A DNA stretch of 64,000 nucleotides from Achromobacter sp. MYb9 (GCF_002975275.1 NZ_PCOQ01000002.1:372001-436000), one strand, 5' to 3'; counted from the stretch's first letter, positions 18,599 to 27,679 are shown. Notes: generated by a model from the sequence alone, not told the origin. Made by a program: numbers and translations.

Positions 18599-19081
18599 TC
18601 AAGGCAGCAGGAAAGCGGCGCGCAGCCATTGAGGTTGGCCGGCGTCGAACACCACGGCGTCGAAGCGGGCCGGCGGCGGCGTGCCGTGCCAGTGCCGCCG
18701 GGTCAGTTCCGGCAACCATTGCGCGGCGGCGCGGGCCAGCCGGGCCTGCTTGTCGCGGCCGATGCTGGCCGCGGCGCCACCGTAGCGGGTTGGGCCGCGG
18801 GCCCGGACCTCCACGAACACCAGCGTGTCGCCGTCGCGCATGGCCAGGTCAATTTCGCCCGCCCGGGTCCAGAGGTTGCGGGCCAGCAGCACCAGGCCCT
18901 GGGCCAGCAGCAGGCGCAGCGCGGCGTCTTCATGGAAGTCGCCGCGGCGTTGCATGGGTGAGCGGCGCACGGGCGCGTCTTCCGGCGCGCCACGTGGCCG
19001 GGCGCGGCGGCGGCGCTTGTCCGCGCGGCGCCGCGCGGCCAGCGCCAGTTCGCAGGCCAGGCGCAGGGTGTCGTCCGTCAT
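18599..19081 (-). CDS. yraN: UPF0102 (YraN) endonuclease-fold protein
   Basis: Small protein of the YraN family with a restriction-endonuclease-like core: [23 protein letters not shown], then [21 protein letters not shown] containing the E-D-ExK pattern. The molecular role is not established. I start it at MTDDTLRL (160 residues); a longer frame would run into the divergent rsmI promoter. An Arg-rich insert (residues about 20-45) precedes the conserved part. The gene lies between rsmI and diaA, as in many proteobacteria. Confidence 0.82.
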   Translation of the reverse strand: MTDDTLRLACELALAARRRADKRRRRARPRGAPEDAPVRRSPMQRRGDFHEDAALRLLLAQGLVLLARNLWTRAGEIDLAMRDGDTLVFVEVRARGPTRYGGAAASIGRDKQARLARAAAQWLPELTRRHWHGTPPPARFDAVVFDAGQPQWLRAAFLLP

Positions 19082-19114
19082 GGGGGCTCCGAAGGGGCGG
19101 GCATTGGCGGCTAC

Positions 19115-19138
19115 ACTGACATGGTTTTCCGTGTCAGT
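19115..19138. promoter_or_regulatory. Dyad in the divergent yraN-rsmI promoter region
   Basis: ACTGACATGG-TTTT-CCGTGTCAGT, nine of ten positions paired. It lies 8 nt upstream of the rsmI start and 33 nt upstream of yraN, next to a TACACT hexamer. This is a possible operator; no regulator is known to me for this site. Confidence 0.3.
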
Positions 19139-19146
19139 AGGCTGCA

Positions 19147-20082
19147 ATGAATCAAAATGTCTCACCCCCGCCTGCCGGCGATGCCTGGAACCGCGTGGCT
19201 GAACGCGTGGCCGGGCAGCATTGGCCTGCGTCGACGTTGTACGTCGTGGCCACGCCGATCGGCAACCTGGGCGACCTGGGGCTGAGGGCCTGGCATGCCC
19301 TGCAACGCGCCGATGTGATCGCGGCCGAAGACACGCGGGCCAGCCGGACCTTGTTGGACGCCTGGGGCGTCAGCACGCCGCTCATGGCGGCCCACCGCCA
19401 CAACGAGGCCGCCGCCGCGCAGGCCATCTGTGAACGCTTGGCGCAAGGCCAGCGCGTGGCGCTCGTGTCGGACGCGGGCGCGCCCGCCGTCAGCGATCCG
19501 GGCGCGCGCGTGGTGCGCGCCGTGCGCGAAGCGGGGTTCACCGTGGTGCCCGTGCCCGGTCCCAGCGCGGTGATTACGGCCCTGATGGGTAGCGGCGTCA
19601 CCACCGACGAAAACCCGGCTTATGCCTTCGCCGGCTTTCCGCCGCCCAAGGCCGTGGCGCGCCAACGCTGGCTGCGTTCCTGGTGCGCCTTGCCGGCGCC
19701 GGTCGTCATGTTCGAGTCGCCGCACCGGTTGGCCGCCACCCTGGCCGATCTGCTGGAGGTCTGCGGCCCCGACCGCCAACTGACCGTCGCGCGCGAGCTC
19801 ACCAAACGATTTGAAGAGATCGCTACCTTCACGCTGGGCGAGGCCGCAGGTTGGCTGGCCGCGGACTCGCATCGCGAACAGGGCGAATTCGTGTTGATTG
19901 CCCACGCGCAAGCCGGACAAGACGTCGACGAGGAAACCGACCCTCGCACGGACGTGCTGCTGGACGCGTTGCTGGAATCGATGTCGGTGCGCGACGCCAC
20001 CCGCGTGGCTGCCAAGGTCACGGGCGTAGCGCGCGACGTGTTGTACAACCGGGCGCTGGCCCGCAAGAAGTCGTCGGAGTAA
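19147..20082 (+). CDS. rsmI: 16S rRNA (cytidine(1402)-2'-O)-methyltransferase
   Basis: Adds the 2'-O-methyl group to C1402 in the decoding centre of 16S rRNA using SAM. It belongs to the tetrapyrrole methylase fold: [50 protein letters not shown] and [15 protein letters not shown] are classic RsmI motifs. The C-terminal extension ends [10 protein letters not shown], as in the family. At 311 residues it is slightly longer than E. coli RsmI (286). It is divergent from yraN and followed after 3 nt by ogt. Confidence 0.96.
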   Translation: MNQNVSPPPAGDAWNRVAERVAGQHWPASTLYVVATPIGNLGDLGLRAWHALQRADVIAAEDTRASRTLLDAWGVSTPLMAAHRHNEAAAAQAICERLAQGQRVALVSDAGAPAVSDPGARVVRAVREAGFTVVPVPGPSAVITALMGSGVTTDENPAYAFAGFPPPKAVARQRWLRSWCALPAPVVMFESPHRLAATLADLLEVCGPDRQLTVARELTKRFEEIATFTLGEAAGWLAADSHREQGEFVLIAHAQAGQDVDEETDPRTDVLLDALLESMSVRDATRVAAKVTGVARDVLYNRALARKKSSE

Positions 20083-20085
20083 GGC

Positions 20086-20670
20086 ATGGTGTATTCAACG
20101 GTCGTGGCGAACAAGCCCGCCGATCCCCTCGAACCGATCACCTATCGCGATATGCCCACGCCGCTGGGTGAAATGCGCCTGGTCGCCAGCCCCAAGGGCC
20201 TGCGCGGCGCGTGGTTCACTGACCAGGAACTGCTGCCGTCGGCCGAAGGCTGGACGCATTCCGAAACCGATCCCATCCTGGAGCAGGCGCGGCGCGAGCT
20301 GGACGAATGGTTCTTGGGCAAGCGCCGCGGCTTCGATGTGGCGCTTGATCCCGTGGGCACGACATTCCAGCACAAAGTCTGGCACGCGCTGTGCGCGCTG
20401 GATTTCGGCAAGCTCGCCAGCTATGGCGATCTGGCGCGCACCGTCGGGCGTCCGAAGGGCGCGCAGGCGGTGGGCGGCGCAGTGGGCCGCAACCCGATCA
20501 TCATCATCATCCCCTGTCATCGCGTGATCGGCGCCGATACCTCGCTGACGGGCTTCGGTGGCGGCTTGCCGCGCAAGCAGGCGCTGCTGGCGCACGAAGG
20601 CAACCGGTATGTCAGCCGCAACGCGCGTGCGCGCCGCGTCTGCGACGGACAGGCCGAACTGCCCTGGTAA
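20086..20670 (+). CDS. ogt: Methylated-DNA-[protein]-cysteine S-methyltransferase
   Basis: Suicide repair enzyme that moves a methyl group from O6-methylguanine or O4-methylthymine to its own cysteine. The active-site motif IPCHRVIGAD contains Cys144. The helix-turn-helix and Arg finger segment is TFQHKVWHALCALDFGKLASYGDLA. Length 194 is normal. Before the active site, the usual NP-IPIIIPCHR reads NPIIIIIPCHR, encoded by tandem ATC codons. It follows rsmI by 3 nt, so the two are probably co-transcribed. Confidence 0.93.
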   Translation: MVYSTVVANKPADPLEPITYRDMPTPLGEMRLVASPKGLRGAWFTDQELLPSAEGWTHSETDPILEQARRELDEWFLGKRRGFDVALDPVGTTFQHKVWHALCALDFGKLASYGDLARTVGRPKGAQAVGGAVGRNPIIIIIPCHRVIGADTSLTGFGGGLPRKQALLAHEGNRYVSRNARARRVCDGQAELPW

Positions 20671-20682
20671 GTGCGGATAGGG

Positions 20683-20699
20683 GGCGGGTGTGACCCGCC
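20683..20699. terminator. Hairpin between convergent ogt and rlpA
   Basis: GGCGGGT-GTG-ACCCGCC, a perfect 7 bp stem located just after the ogt stop and just before the rlpA stop on the opposite strand. It lacks a clear T-run, so it is a weak or factor-assisted terminator. Confidence 0.45.
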
Positions 20700-20706
20700 G
20701 CCGTGC

Positions 20707-21663
20707 TTATTGCGCGGCGATGCTCGGCAGGATGCCGATTCGGTCCGACACCAGCTGCACGGCGTCCAAGGCGCTTTGCCGATCGGGGTAAGGCCCGATT
20801 CTGACCCGATACAGGTTGTTGGATTGTTCCACCTGCGCGGGCGGCGCGCCCGCCGTGCCCAACTGCGAATTGATGCGGGCGACGAGCGATTGCGCGTTGG
20901 CCGGCTGGCTGAACGCGCCCACTTGCAAATAGACCGTGCCCGCGCCGCCCGACGGGGTTTGGCGCACCGGCGCGGAGCCCGGGGCAGGGCCTGGCAGCGG
21001 CTCGGCTGTCAGCGCGACGGGCTCGGCGGCCACCGGCGCCAGCACGGGCAACGAGCCCGTGGCGGAAGCGGGTTCCGGCGCGGCCGGCGCGCCCTGCGAG
21101 GCCAGCCGGCGGATCTCCGCTTGCGGAATGCTCTCCACGACCACCTGGCCGCTGCCCGGCCCGATGATCCCCAGCTTGTACGCCGCGACATAGGACAGGT
21201 CCATGATCCGGTCGCTATGGAACGGCCCGCGGTCGTTCACGCGCACGACGATCGTCTTGCCGTTGACCAGGCTCGTGACGCGCGCATAGCTGGGGATGGG
21301 CAGCGTCGTATGGGCGGCCGTCATGGCGTACATGTCGTAGGACTCGCCGATGGACGTGGAATTGCCGTGGAATTTCTTGCCGTACCAGGACGCAATGCCG
21401 CGCTGCTTGTACGGTTGGCCGCTGGTGTCCGGCACATAGCGCTGGCCGAACACCACGTAGGGCCGGTTGGCGCCGCTGGCGTAGGGTTCGATGCGCGGCA
21501 CCGCGTCGGGTATCTGGTCCAGGTTGGACGGCGGGTTGGCGTCCGGGCCGTCGTCCTTGTAATAACCGCCGCCCTTTTTGCGTCCACCGGTGGATGAGCA
21601 TCCCGCCACGGCAATGGCCAGCAGCAACATCAGGATAAGGTGGAGCGGGCGGGACAGGATCAT
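20707..21663 (-). CDS. rlpA: Septal-ring lytic transglycosylase RlpA (lipoprotein)
   Basis: Outer-membrane lipoprotein that cleaves stem-less glycan strands at division sites. The lipobox AVAGC puts the lipidated Cys at residue 22. A double-psi beta-barrel domain follows (about residues 80-180, with GIASWYGKKFHGNSTSIGE and VRVNDRGPFHSDRIMDLS). After a Pro/Ala-rich linker comes a C-terminal SPOR domain (about 243-318) that binds denuded peptidoglycan. At 318 residues it is normal. Its ATG overlaps the rapZ stop (ATGA). Confidence 0.93.
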   Translation of the reverse strand: MILSRPLHLILMLLLAIAVAGCSSTGGRKKGGGYYKDDGPDANPPSNLDQIPDAVPRIEPYASGANRPYVVFGQRYVPDTSGQPYKQRGIASWYGKKFHGNSTSIGESYDMYAMTAAHTTLPIPSYARVTSLVNGKTIVVRVNDRGPFHSDRIMDLSYVAAYKLGIIGPGSGQVVVESIPQAEIRRLASQGAPAAPEPASATGSLPVLAPVAAEPVALTAEPLPGPAPGSAPVRQTPSGGAGTVYLQVGAFSQPANAQSLVARINSQLGTAGAPPAQVEQSNNLYRVRIGPYPDRQSALDAVQLVSDRIGILPSIAAQ

Positions 21664-22538
21664 GCGGATTCGGTGGGCAATTGGTTGCGGTGGCGCACCA
21701 GCAGGGGGTCGTGATCGGCGAAGCGCAGGGCCAATTGCTCGACCACATAGACCGAGCGGTGCTGGCCGCCCGTGCAGCCGATCGCCACGGTCAGGTAGTT
21801 GCGGGTGTCTTGCGTGTACTGCGGCAGCCAGCGGTTCAGGAAACCGGCGATATCGTCGATCATCTGCCCGACCTGCTCATACCCCGCCAGCCACGTGGCC
21901 ACGGGTTCGTCGCGGCCAGTCAGCGGGCGCAGGTTGCGGTCGTAATGGGGGTTGGGCAGGCAGCGCACGTCGAACACCAGATCGGCGTCGCCGGGCACGC
22001 CGCGCTTGTAGGCGAAGGATTCGAACGTCAGCACCAACGGCGCCCGGTCGGCCTGGATCAGGTCGCGCACCCAGGCGCGCAATTGGCCGGGCGTCAGGTC
22101 GGACGTGTCGATCACGTGTTCCTGCTCGCGCAGCGGCGCCAGCAGTTCGCGCTCCAGCGCGATGCAGTCGGTGAGCGACGGCGCGGTGCCGCCGCGCTGC
22201 AGGCGGTCGGTCAGCGGATGGCGGCGCCGGGATTCCGAGTAGCGTTGCACCAGCGTCGAGGTGTTGGCGTCCAGGAACACCACGCGCAGGCTGGTGCCCA
22301 TGGCGCGCAGGGCCGTGACCACGTCGGGCAGCTCTGCCAGTTCGCCGGGGGACCGGACATCGATGGCGACGGCAACGCGCTCCAGGCCGTCATCCCGCGC
22401 GTTGGCGATGAACTCGGTCAGGAAGCGGACGGGCAGGTTGTCGACGCAGGTGTAGCTGGCATCTTCAAGCATGCGCAGGGCAACGGATTTGCCTGAGCCT
22501 GAGATGCCGGTGACAAGGACGACTTTCAACATGGACAT
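21660..22538 (-). CDS. rapZ: RNase adapter protein RapZ (YvcJ family)
   Basis: P-loop protein with Walker A GISGSGKS (residues 11-18) and DNLP just after, and a C-terminal domain ending IGCTGGQHRSVYVVEQLA with its RNA-binding signature. In E. coli RapZ controls glmS through GlmY and GlmZ. In betaproteobacteria these sRNAs are not established, so the local role may instead be UDP-GlcNAc sensing. At 292 residues it is typical. In many proteobacteria rapZ is next to ptsN and hprK; here 3.7 kb of other genes separate them. Confidence 0.94.
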   Translation of the reverse strand: MSMLKVVLVTGISGSGKSVALRMLEDASYTCVDNLPVRFLTEFIANARDDGLERVAVAIDVRSPGELAELPDVVTALRAMGTSLRVVFLDANTSTLVQRYSESRRRHPLTDRLQRGGTAPSLTDCIALERELLAPLREQEHVIDTSDLTPGQLRAWVRDLIQADRAPLVLTFESFAYKRGVPGDADLVFDVRCLPNPHYDRNLRPLTGRDEPVATWLAGYEQVGQMIDDIAGFLNRWLPQYTQDTRNYLTVAIGCTGGQHRSVYVVEQLALRFADHDPLLVRHRNQLPTESA

Positions 22539-22779
22539 GATTGTGGCACGCTTTTCCAGGACGATGCCGGCGGGATGGCATCTGGTATGGCCGTAAACTG
22601 GGAATCTGCGCCTGTACCGTTTCGTGTGCCCTGGCGTAAGCTTGGGGCCGGATACTTGATCGATTCACTTACGCGCCCCGCCGTCATGCGTTTCGGGGGA
22701 TTGGAATTCGACCTAGATGTTAGCCCTCATTTCGTTTTGTAGTGTTTCACTGCCGCGGTTTGGGGCGATTTTCCGCGTG
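22539..22779. other. Divergent gap rapZ - cytochrome c
   Basis: About 240 bp. It must hold promoters for both directions. It includes the in-frame but probably untranslated region upstream of the chosen cytochrome start. I see no convincing hexamer pair or RNA gene. Confidence 0.3.
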
Positions 22780-23475
22780 ATGCCGGCAGCTGTTGTTGTC
22801 TTTATGGCAACGTCCGTCCTGGCGCAGCCTGCCGCTCCCGACACATTGCGCCCCGACACCATGGCGGCCCGGGTCGCGGCCTGTACGGCCTGCCATGGCG
22901 CGCAGGGCAAGGCCGGCACCGACGGCTATTACCCGCGCCTGGCCGGCAAGCCGCAGGACTACCTGTATCACCAATTGTTGAATTTTCGGGACGACCGCCG
23001 CCAGTACCGCCCCATGGCGCATCTGCTGGCCGGCCTGCCCGACGACTACCTGCGCGAGATGGCCGCGTATTTTTCCCAGCAGCATGTGCCGTATCCGCCG
23101 CCGACGCGCGCGCAGGTGTCCAACGCCACGATGGAAGCCGGCCGCACGCTGGCCTTGCACGGCGACGCTGCCCGCGGCCTGCCCGCCTGTGCTTCCTGTC
23201 ACGGCGCCGCCCTCAGCGGCCTGATGCCGGCCATCCCCGGTCTGCTGGGCTTGCCGCGCGACTACATCGGTTCGCAGATCGGCAGCTGGAAGAACGGCCT
23301 GCGCCGCGCCGCCGCGCCGGACTGCATGGCCGATATCGCCAACAAGCTCACTCCCACCGACATCGGCGCCCTGGCGGCGTGGCTGTCGTCGCAACCGGTC
23401 GTCGAGCCCTATGCGCCCGAGGCCGCCGGATCGCTGCGCCTGCCTGCGGAATGCGGCAGCCAGGCTCAACGCTGA
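22780..23475 (+). CDS. Dihaem c-type cytochrome (cytochrome c4/c553-like)
   Basis: Periplasmic electron carrier with two haem c sites, CTACH (residues 35-39) and CASCH (137-141), in two similar halves of the c4/c553 type. The signal peptide ends at about residue 15 (SVLAQ). I start at MPAAVVVF because the upstream in-frame residues are not signal-like. The mature protein is about 215 residues. It is followed after 10 nt by a trihaem cytochrome, so the pair probably forms an electron relay. No catalytic dehydrogenase is adjacent. Confidence 0.85.
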   Translation: MPAAVVVFMATSVLAQPAAPDTLRPDTMAARVAACTACHGAQGKAGTDGYYPRLAGKPQDYLYHQLLNFRDDRRQYRPMAHLLAGLPDDYLREMAAYFSQQHVPYPPPTRAQVSNATMEAGRTLALHGDAARGLPACASCHGAALSGLMPAIPGLLGLPRDYIGSQIGSWKNGLRRAAAPDCMADIANKLTPTDIGALAAWLSSQPVVEPYAPEAAGSLRLPAECGSQAQR

Positions 23476-23485
23476 AGGGCGCCCG

Positions 23486-24769
23486 ATGAAATTGCTGAAG
23501 AGAATTCTCTGTGCATTGTTGCTGGCCGTGGTGGTTACCGCGGGCGCCCTGTATTGGCTGGGCACGCGTGATGACTCCAGCACCGGGCCCGCCGCGGCGC
23601 CCGCCGACGCCTCCACGCTGATCGAGCGCGGGCGCTATCTGGCGCTGGCGGGCAATTGCATGGCCTGTCACACCAGCCGGGGCGGCAAGGCGCTGGCGGG
23701 CGGCACGCCCATCCCGACGCCGTTCGGCACCGTGTTCGGCCCGAACATTACCCCCGACGACAAGACCGGCATCGGCACGTGGACCGCCGATGACTTCTGG
23801 CAGGCGCTGCATAACGGCAAATCGAAAGACGGCACGTTGCTGTATCCCGCCTTTCCGTACACGGAATACACGCGGGTCACGCGCGCCGACGCCGATGCGC
23901 TCTATGCCTATCTGCGCAGCGTGGCGCCCGTCAGCCAGCCCAATCGCCCACCCGAATTGGACTTCCCGTACGACCAGCGCGCCTTACTGGCCGCATGGCG
24001 CGCGCTGTACTTCAAGCCCGGCGTGCGGGAAACCGACGCGAGCCAGTCGGTGCAGTGGAACCGCGGGCGCTATCTGGTCGAAGGGGTGGGGCACTGCGCG
24101 GCCTGCCATACGCCACGCAACAGCCTGGGTGCGACGCGCGCGTCGGCGTCCCTGACCGGTGGCGTCATTCCCGTGCTGGACTGGTATGCCCCGCCGCTGA
24201 CCAACGACATGCAGACGGGCATGGGTCGCTGGACGGCGGCCGATATCGCGGCCTTGCTCAAGACCGGCATTTCCGCGCATTCCAGCGCTAGTGGACCGAT
24301 GGCCGAAGTGGTGCTGGGCAGCACGCAGCACCTGACCGACGACGATGCGTTGGCGATCGGGGTCTACATCAAGTCGCTGCCAGCCACGCCGGCCTCCACG
24401 CCGCGCCAGCAGGTGGCGGCCGCGCCGGCTGTGATGGAGCTGGGCAGCAAGATCTACGAACAACAGTGCGCGCAGTGCCATCAGTCGAAAGGCGAGGGAA
24501 GCGGCACGGCCTGGCCTGCGCTGGCGGGCAACCCCACGGTGACGGCGCCGTCGCCCGTCAACGTGATCCGCATGGTGCTGGATGGCGGCTATGCGCCGGC
24601 GACGGCGGCCAACCCCCGGCCGCACGGCATGCCGCCGTTCGGGCAGATCCTGAATGACAACGACATCGCCATGCTGGTGTCGTACCTGCGCAATAGCTGG
24701 GGCAACGAGGCCGGCGGCGTCACGGCGCTTGAGGTCAAACGGGCGCGCGCGGCCTCGACGTTGAACTGA
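23486..24769 (+). CDS. Membrane-anchored trihaem cytochrome c (alcohol/gluconate dehydrogenase cytochrome-subunit type)
   Basis: A 427-residue protein with an N-terminal membrane helix (about 4-24) and three haem c sites: CMACH (58-62), CAACH (204-208) and CAQCH (328-332). The layout, with PTPFGTVFGPNITPD after haem 1, matches the cytochrome subunit of membrane dehydrogenases such as gluconate, sorbitol or alcohol dehydrogenase, which pass electrons to quinone or oxidase. No flavin or PQQ subunit is next to it, so its partner is elsewhere. The start has AAGGG upstream and a 10 nt gap after the dihaem gene. Confidence 0.85.
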   Translation: MKLLKRILCALLLAVVVTAGALYWLGTRDDSSTGPAAAPADASTLIERGRYLALAGNCMACHTSRGGKALAGGTPIPTPFGTVFGPNITPDDKTGIGTWTADDFWQALHNGKSKDGTLLYPAFPYTEYTRVTRADADALYAYLRSVAPVSQPNRPPELDFPYDQRALLAAWRALYFKPGVRETDASQSVQWNRGRYLVEGVGHCAACHTPRNSLGATRASASLTGGVIPVLDWYAPPLTNDMQTGMGRWTAADIAALLKTGISAHSSASGPMAEVVLGSTQHLTDDDALAIGVYIKSLPATPASTPRQQVAAAPAVMELGSKIYEQQCAQCHQSKGEGSGTAWPALAGNPTVTAPSPVNVIRMVLDGGYAPATAANPRPHGMPPFGQILNDNDIAMLVSYLRNSWGNEAGGVTALEVKRARAASTLN

Positions 24770-24787
24770 CGTTGCCTTGACGGCGCG

Positions 24788-26221
24788 CTAGCGCGGCCGG
24801 ACCGCCTGCGCGCAGGCTTGCCGCGCCAGGGCCCCCAGCGTTTGGATGGCGGTGTCGTGCGCAGCGTCCCAGGGGTGCCCATAGTTCAGGCGCACGGCGC
24901 TGGCGAACTGGCCGCTTGCCGAAAATATCGGGCCGGGCGCCACGCTGATGCCGCGCGCCAGCGCATCGCGATGCAAGGCCAGCGCATCCACCGCTGCGGG
25001 CAACTCCAGCCACAGGAAAAATCCTCCCTGCGGACGCGTCACGCGCGTGCCGGCGGGGAACTCGCGCGCAATCGCATCGGCCATGCGTTCTTGCTGCGCC
25101 TGCAGCGTTTCGCGTAGCCGGCGCAGATGGCGGTCGTAGCCGCCTTGTTCCAGGTACTCGGCGATCGCACCCTGCGCGGGGCCCGACGCGGACAGCGTGG
25201 ACGTCAACTTCAAGCGCTGCACGCGCTGCGCGTAGCGGCCGGCGGATACCCAGCCGATGCGGTAGCCAGGCGCCAGGCATTTGGAAAACGACGAGCAATG
25301 CAGCACCAGCCCCTGCTTGTCGTAGGCTTTGGCGGGCACCGGCCGCGCAGCGCCAAAATACAGTTCACCGTAGACGTCGTCTTCGATCAGCGGGATGTCG
25401 TGGCGCGCCAGCAATTCCACCAATTGCCGCTTCCTGTCGTCCGGCATCAGGCTGCCCAGCGGGTTCTGGAATTGCGTCATCAGCCAGCAGGCCTTGGGGG
25501 CGTGCCGCTGGATGGCGGCTTCCATCGCGTCCAGGTCGATGCCGGTACGCGGATGGGTCGGCACTTCCAGCGCCTTGAGCCCCTGTCGTTCAAGTGCCTG
25601 CAATGCGCCGTAGAACGTGGGCGCTTCGACGATCACGGTATCGCCCGGCTGGGTGACAGCTTGCAGGCACAGGTTCAGCGCTTCCAGCGCGCCGTTGGTC
25701 ACCACGATGTCGCTGGCGGGCACGTTGATGCCGCCGATCAGGTAGCGCAACGCGATCTGCCGTCGCAGGCCCGGATTGCCAGGGCTCAAGTCTTCGACGG
25801 TATCCAGGGGATCGTGGCGCTTCAGGTGCGTGGCCATCGCTTGCGCCAGCCGCGCCAGCGGAAACAGCAATGGCGAGGGAAAGGCGGACCCCAATGGCGT
25901 CACGTCGCGGTTGCGCACGGACCCCAGGATGTCGAAGATGCGTTCGCTGATCGCGAGTTCGGTGGACTCGCCGTCGGGGCTGGATGCGCCTGGTTCGGGG
26001 GGAAGGGATTCCGCGGGGGCGTGCACGTAGTAGCCCGAGCGTGGCTGCGCACGGATGAGGCCGCGCGCTTCCAGCAGGTAGTACGCCTGGAATACCGTGG
26101 AAGGGCTGACGCCCCGGGCCGCACAGGCATCGCGCACGGACGGCAGTTTGTCGCCGACACGCAATACGCCATCCGCGATCGATTTGGCGATCTCGGCGGC
26201 CAGGGTTTCGTACAGGCTCAC
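24788..26221 (-). CDS. MocR-type transcriptional regulator (GntR HTH + aminotransferase domain)
   Basis: A 477-residue fusion. The N-terminal GntR winged helix (about residues 5-72, with LPSVRDACAARGVSPSTVFQAYYLLEA spread across it) is followed by a class I/II aminotransferase domain carrying the PLP lysine in SFSKCLAPGYRIGW (about Lys313). Such PdxR/MocR proteins sense PLP or amino-acid-like ligands. No aminotransferase, pdxST or transporter gene is adjacent; the neighbours are the cytochrome genes (convergent) and hprK, so its target is unclear. Confidence 0.9.
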   Translation of the reverse strand: MSLYETLAAEIAKSIADGVLRVGDKLPSVRDACAARGVSPSTVFQAYYLLEARGLIRAQPRSGYYVHAPAESLPPEPGASSPDGESTELAISERIFDILGSVRNRDVTPLGSAFPSPLLFPLARLAQAMATHLKRHDPLDTVEDLSPGNPGLRRQIALRYLIGGINVPASDIVVTNGALEALNLCLQAVTQPGDTVIVEAPTFYGALQALERQGLKALEVPTHPRTGIDLDAMEAAIQRHAPKACWLMTQFQNPLGSLMPDDRKRQLVELLARHDIPLIEDDVYGELYFGAARPVPAKAYDKQGLVLHCSSFSKCLAPGYRIGWVSAGRYAQRVQRLKLTSTLSASGPAQGAIAEYLEQGGYDRHLRRLRETLQAQQERMADAIAREFPAGTRVTRPQGGFFLWLELPAAVDALALHRDALARGISVAPGPIFSASGQFASAVRLNYGHPWDAAHDTAIQTLGALARQACAQAVRPR

Positions 26222-26243
26222 GGTGCCGCGTGGCGACGCGCGT

Positions 26244-27170
26244 TCATTTACTGCTTTGCAGGATCGCCATGGCCTGGCGTTCCATGAACTCGCCCAGCGT
26301 ATCGATACCGCGCAACTTGAGTATCGTGTTGCGCACGGCGGCTTCGACCAGCACGGCCAGGTTGCGGCCGGCGGCCACTTGCAGCATCACCTTGCGCACG
26401 GGCAGGCCCAGCATGTCTTGCGTGATGTCTTGCAGCGGCAGCCGTTCGAACTTGTCTTGCGCGGTGGCGCGCACCAGATGCACGATCAGTTTCAAGCGCA
26501 TCTTCCGGCGCACCGAGGTTTCGCCGAAGATGGTGCGGATGTCGAGCAAGCCCAGGCCGCGCACTTCCAGCAGGTTCTGCAGCAGTTGCGGGCAGTGGCC
26601 TTCGATCATGTTGGGCGCGGTGCGCGAGAATTCCACGGCGTCGTCGGCCACCAGGCCGTGCCCGCGTGAAATCAGTTCCAGCGCCAGTTCGCTTTTGCCC
26701 AGGCCGGACTCGCCGGTGATCAGCACGCCCAGGCCCAGCACGTCGAGGAATACGCCGTGCACCGTGGTGGTGGGCGCAAGCTTCTTGCCGAGGTAGATGC
26801 GCAGCAGGTCGATCAACTGGGCGGCGGCCACGGGGGTGGACAGCAGCGGAACCTGATGCTGGTCGCATTGGTCGACCAGGTCTTGCGGCGGCGTCAGGCC
26901 GTCGGCCAGCAGGATGGCGGGCACGCCGCCGATCAGCAGCTCGTCCATGTGGTGCATGCGGCGGCGCAGGTCGAAGCGCGTGTAGTACGCCAGTTCTTCC
27001 TGCCCGAACACCTGGATGCGCGAGGGGTGGATCAGGTTCAAGTGGCCGACGAGGTCGGCGGCCGCCATGCCGTCATCGGGAATTGCGCGGTCCGCGGCGC
27101 CTTGGCCCGAGATCCAGTTGAAGGGGATTTTGTCGGCGTTGTCGTCGACGAGTTCCTGCACCGTGAGCAT
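26244..27170 (-). CDS. hprK: HPr kinase/phosphorylase
   Basis: Phosphorylates and dephosphorylates a seryl residue of HPr. The P-loop is [14 protein letters not shown] (about residues 153-166), followed by the capping segment and the HprK signature [19 protein letters not shown]. The 308-residue length is typical. In betaproteobacteria HprK works with an incomplete PTS that has regulatory rather than transport roles. It lies 20 nt downstream of ptsN on the same strand. Confidence 0.95.
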   Translation of the reverse strand: MLTVQELVDDNADKIPFNWISGQGAADRAIPDDGMAAADLVGHLNLIHPSRIQVFGQEELAYYTRFDLRRRMHHMDELLIGGVPAILLADGLTPPQDLVDQCDQHQVPLLSTPVAAAQLIDLLRIYLGKKLAPTTTVHGVFLDVLGLGVLITGESGLGKSELALELISRGHGLVADDAVEFSRTAPNMIEGHCPQLLQNLLEVRGLGLLDIRTIFGETSVRRKMRLKLIVHLVRATAQDKFERLPLQDITQDMLGLPVRKVMLQVAAGRNLAVLVEAAVRNTILKLRGIDTLGEFMERQAMAILQSSK

Positions 27171-27190
27171 GGCAGCGTTTCCGCGGAGGG

Positions 27191-27646
27191 TCAGAGTTGG
27201 CCGGTCGTGAGCATCTTGTGGACGATGGCCGGATCGGCCTCCGTGGCCAGGGCCTCGCGCAATGCCTTGTTGGACATCAGTTGAGCGAGTTCGGCCAGGA
27301 TGTCCAGGTGCTGCTGGGTGGCCGTTTCCGGCACCAGCAGGCAGAGCAGCATCGACACCGGTTGCCCGTCGGGCGCGTCGAAGGTGATGGGCTGCGCCAG
27401 GCGGATGAATGCCGCCAGCGCCTGCTCCAAGCCCTTCACGCGGCCATGGGGAACGGCAACGCCCTGCCCAAGGGCAGTGGAGCCTAGGCGTTCCCGGGCA
27501 AACAGGCTGTCGAACACGAGCGCACGCGCCAGGCCATGGTTGTTTTCAAAGAGAAGGCCGGCTTGTTCGAATGCTCGTTTCTTGCTCGTTGCGAGCATAT
27601 CGAGCACGACGTTGCCGGCGGGTAGGATGCGCGACAAATGATTCAT
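27191..27646 (-). CDS. ptsN: Nitrogen-PTS EIIA component (EIIA-Ntr)
   Basis: A 151-residue EIIA of the mannitol/fructose type used for regulation. The phosphoacceptor His lies in [14 protein letters not shown] (about residue 67). N-terminal residues [27 protein letters not shown] align with the family, so the ATG at 27646 is sound even though no ribosome site precedes it. A perfect TATAAT lies only 6 nt upstream of the ATG, which would give a leaderless or nearly leaderless mRNA. It is followed by hprK. Confidence 0.94.
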   Translation of the reverse strand: MNHLSRILPAGNVVLDMLATSKKRAFEQAGLLFENNHGLARALVFDSLFARERLGSTALGQGVAVPHGRVKGLEQALAAFIRLAQPITFDAPDGQPVSMLLCLLVPETATQQHLDILAELAQLMSNKALREALATEADPAIVHKMLTTGQL

Positions 27647-27652
27647 CGGATC

Positions 27653-27679
27653 ATTATATGGTTATATGACGCAGTGCAA
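27653..27679 (-). promoter_or_regulatory. Candidate ptsN promoter adjoining the start codon
   Basis: On the minus strand TTGCAC (27674-27679), 15 nt, TATAAT (27653-27658). The -10 box is consensus, while the spacer is shorter than the usual 17. The expected start of transcription falls on or beside the ptsN ATG. Confidence 0.45.

Noticed and set aside
20495-20515. Run of ATC codons in ogt as a possible unstable repeat
   Set aside because: It encodes a conserved hydrophobic strand just before the active-site PCHR and stays in frame; coding need explains it.
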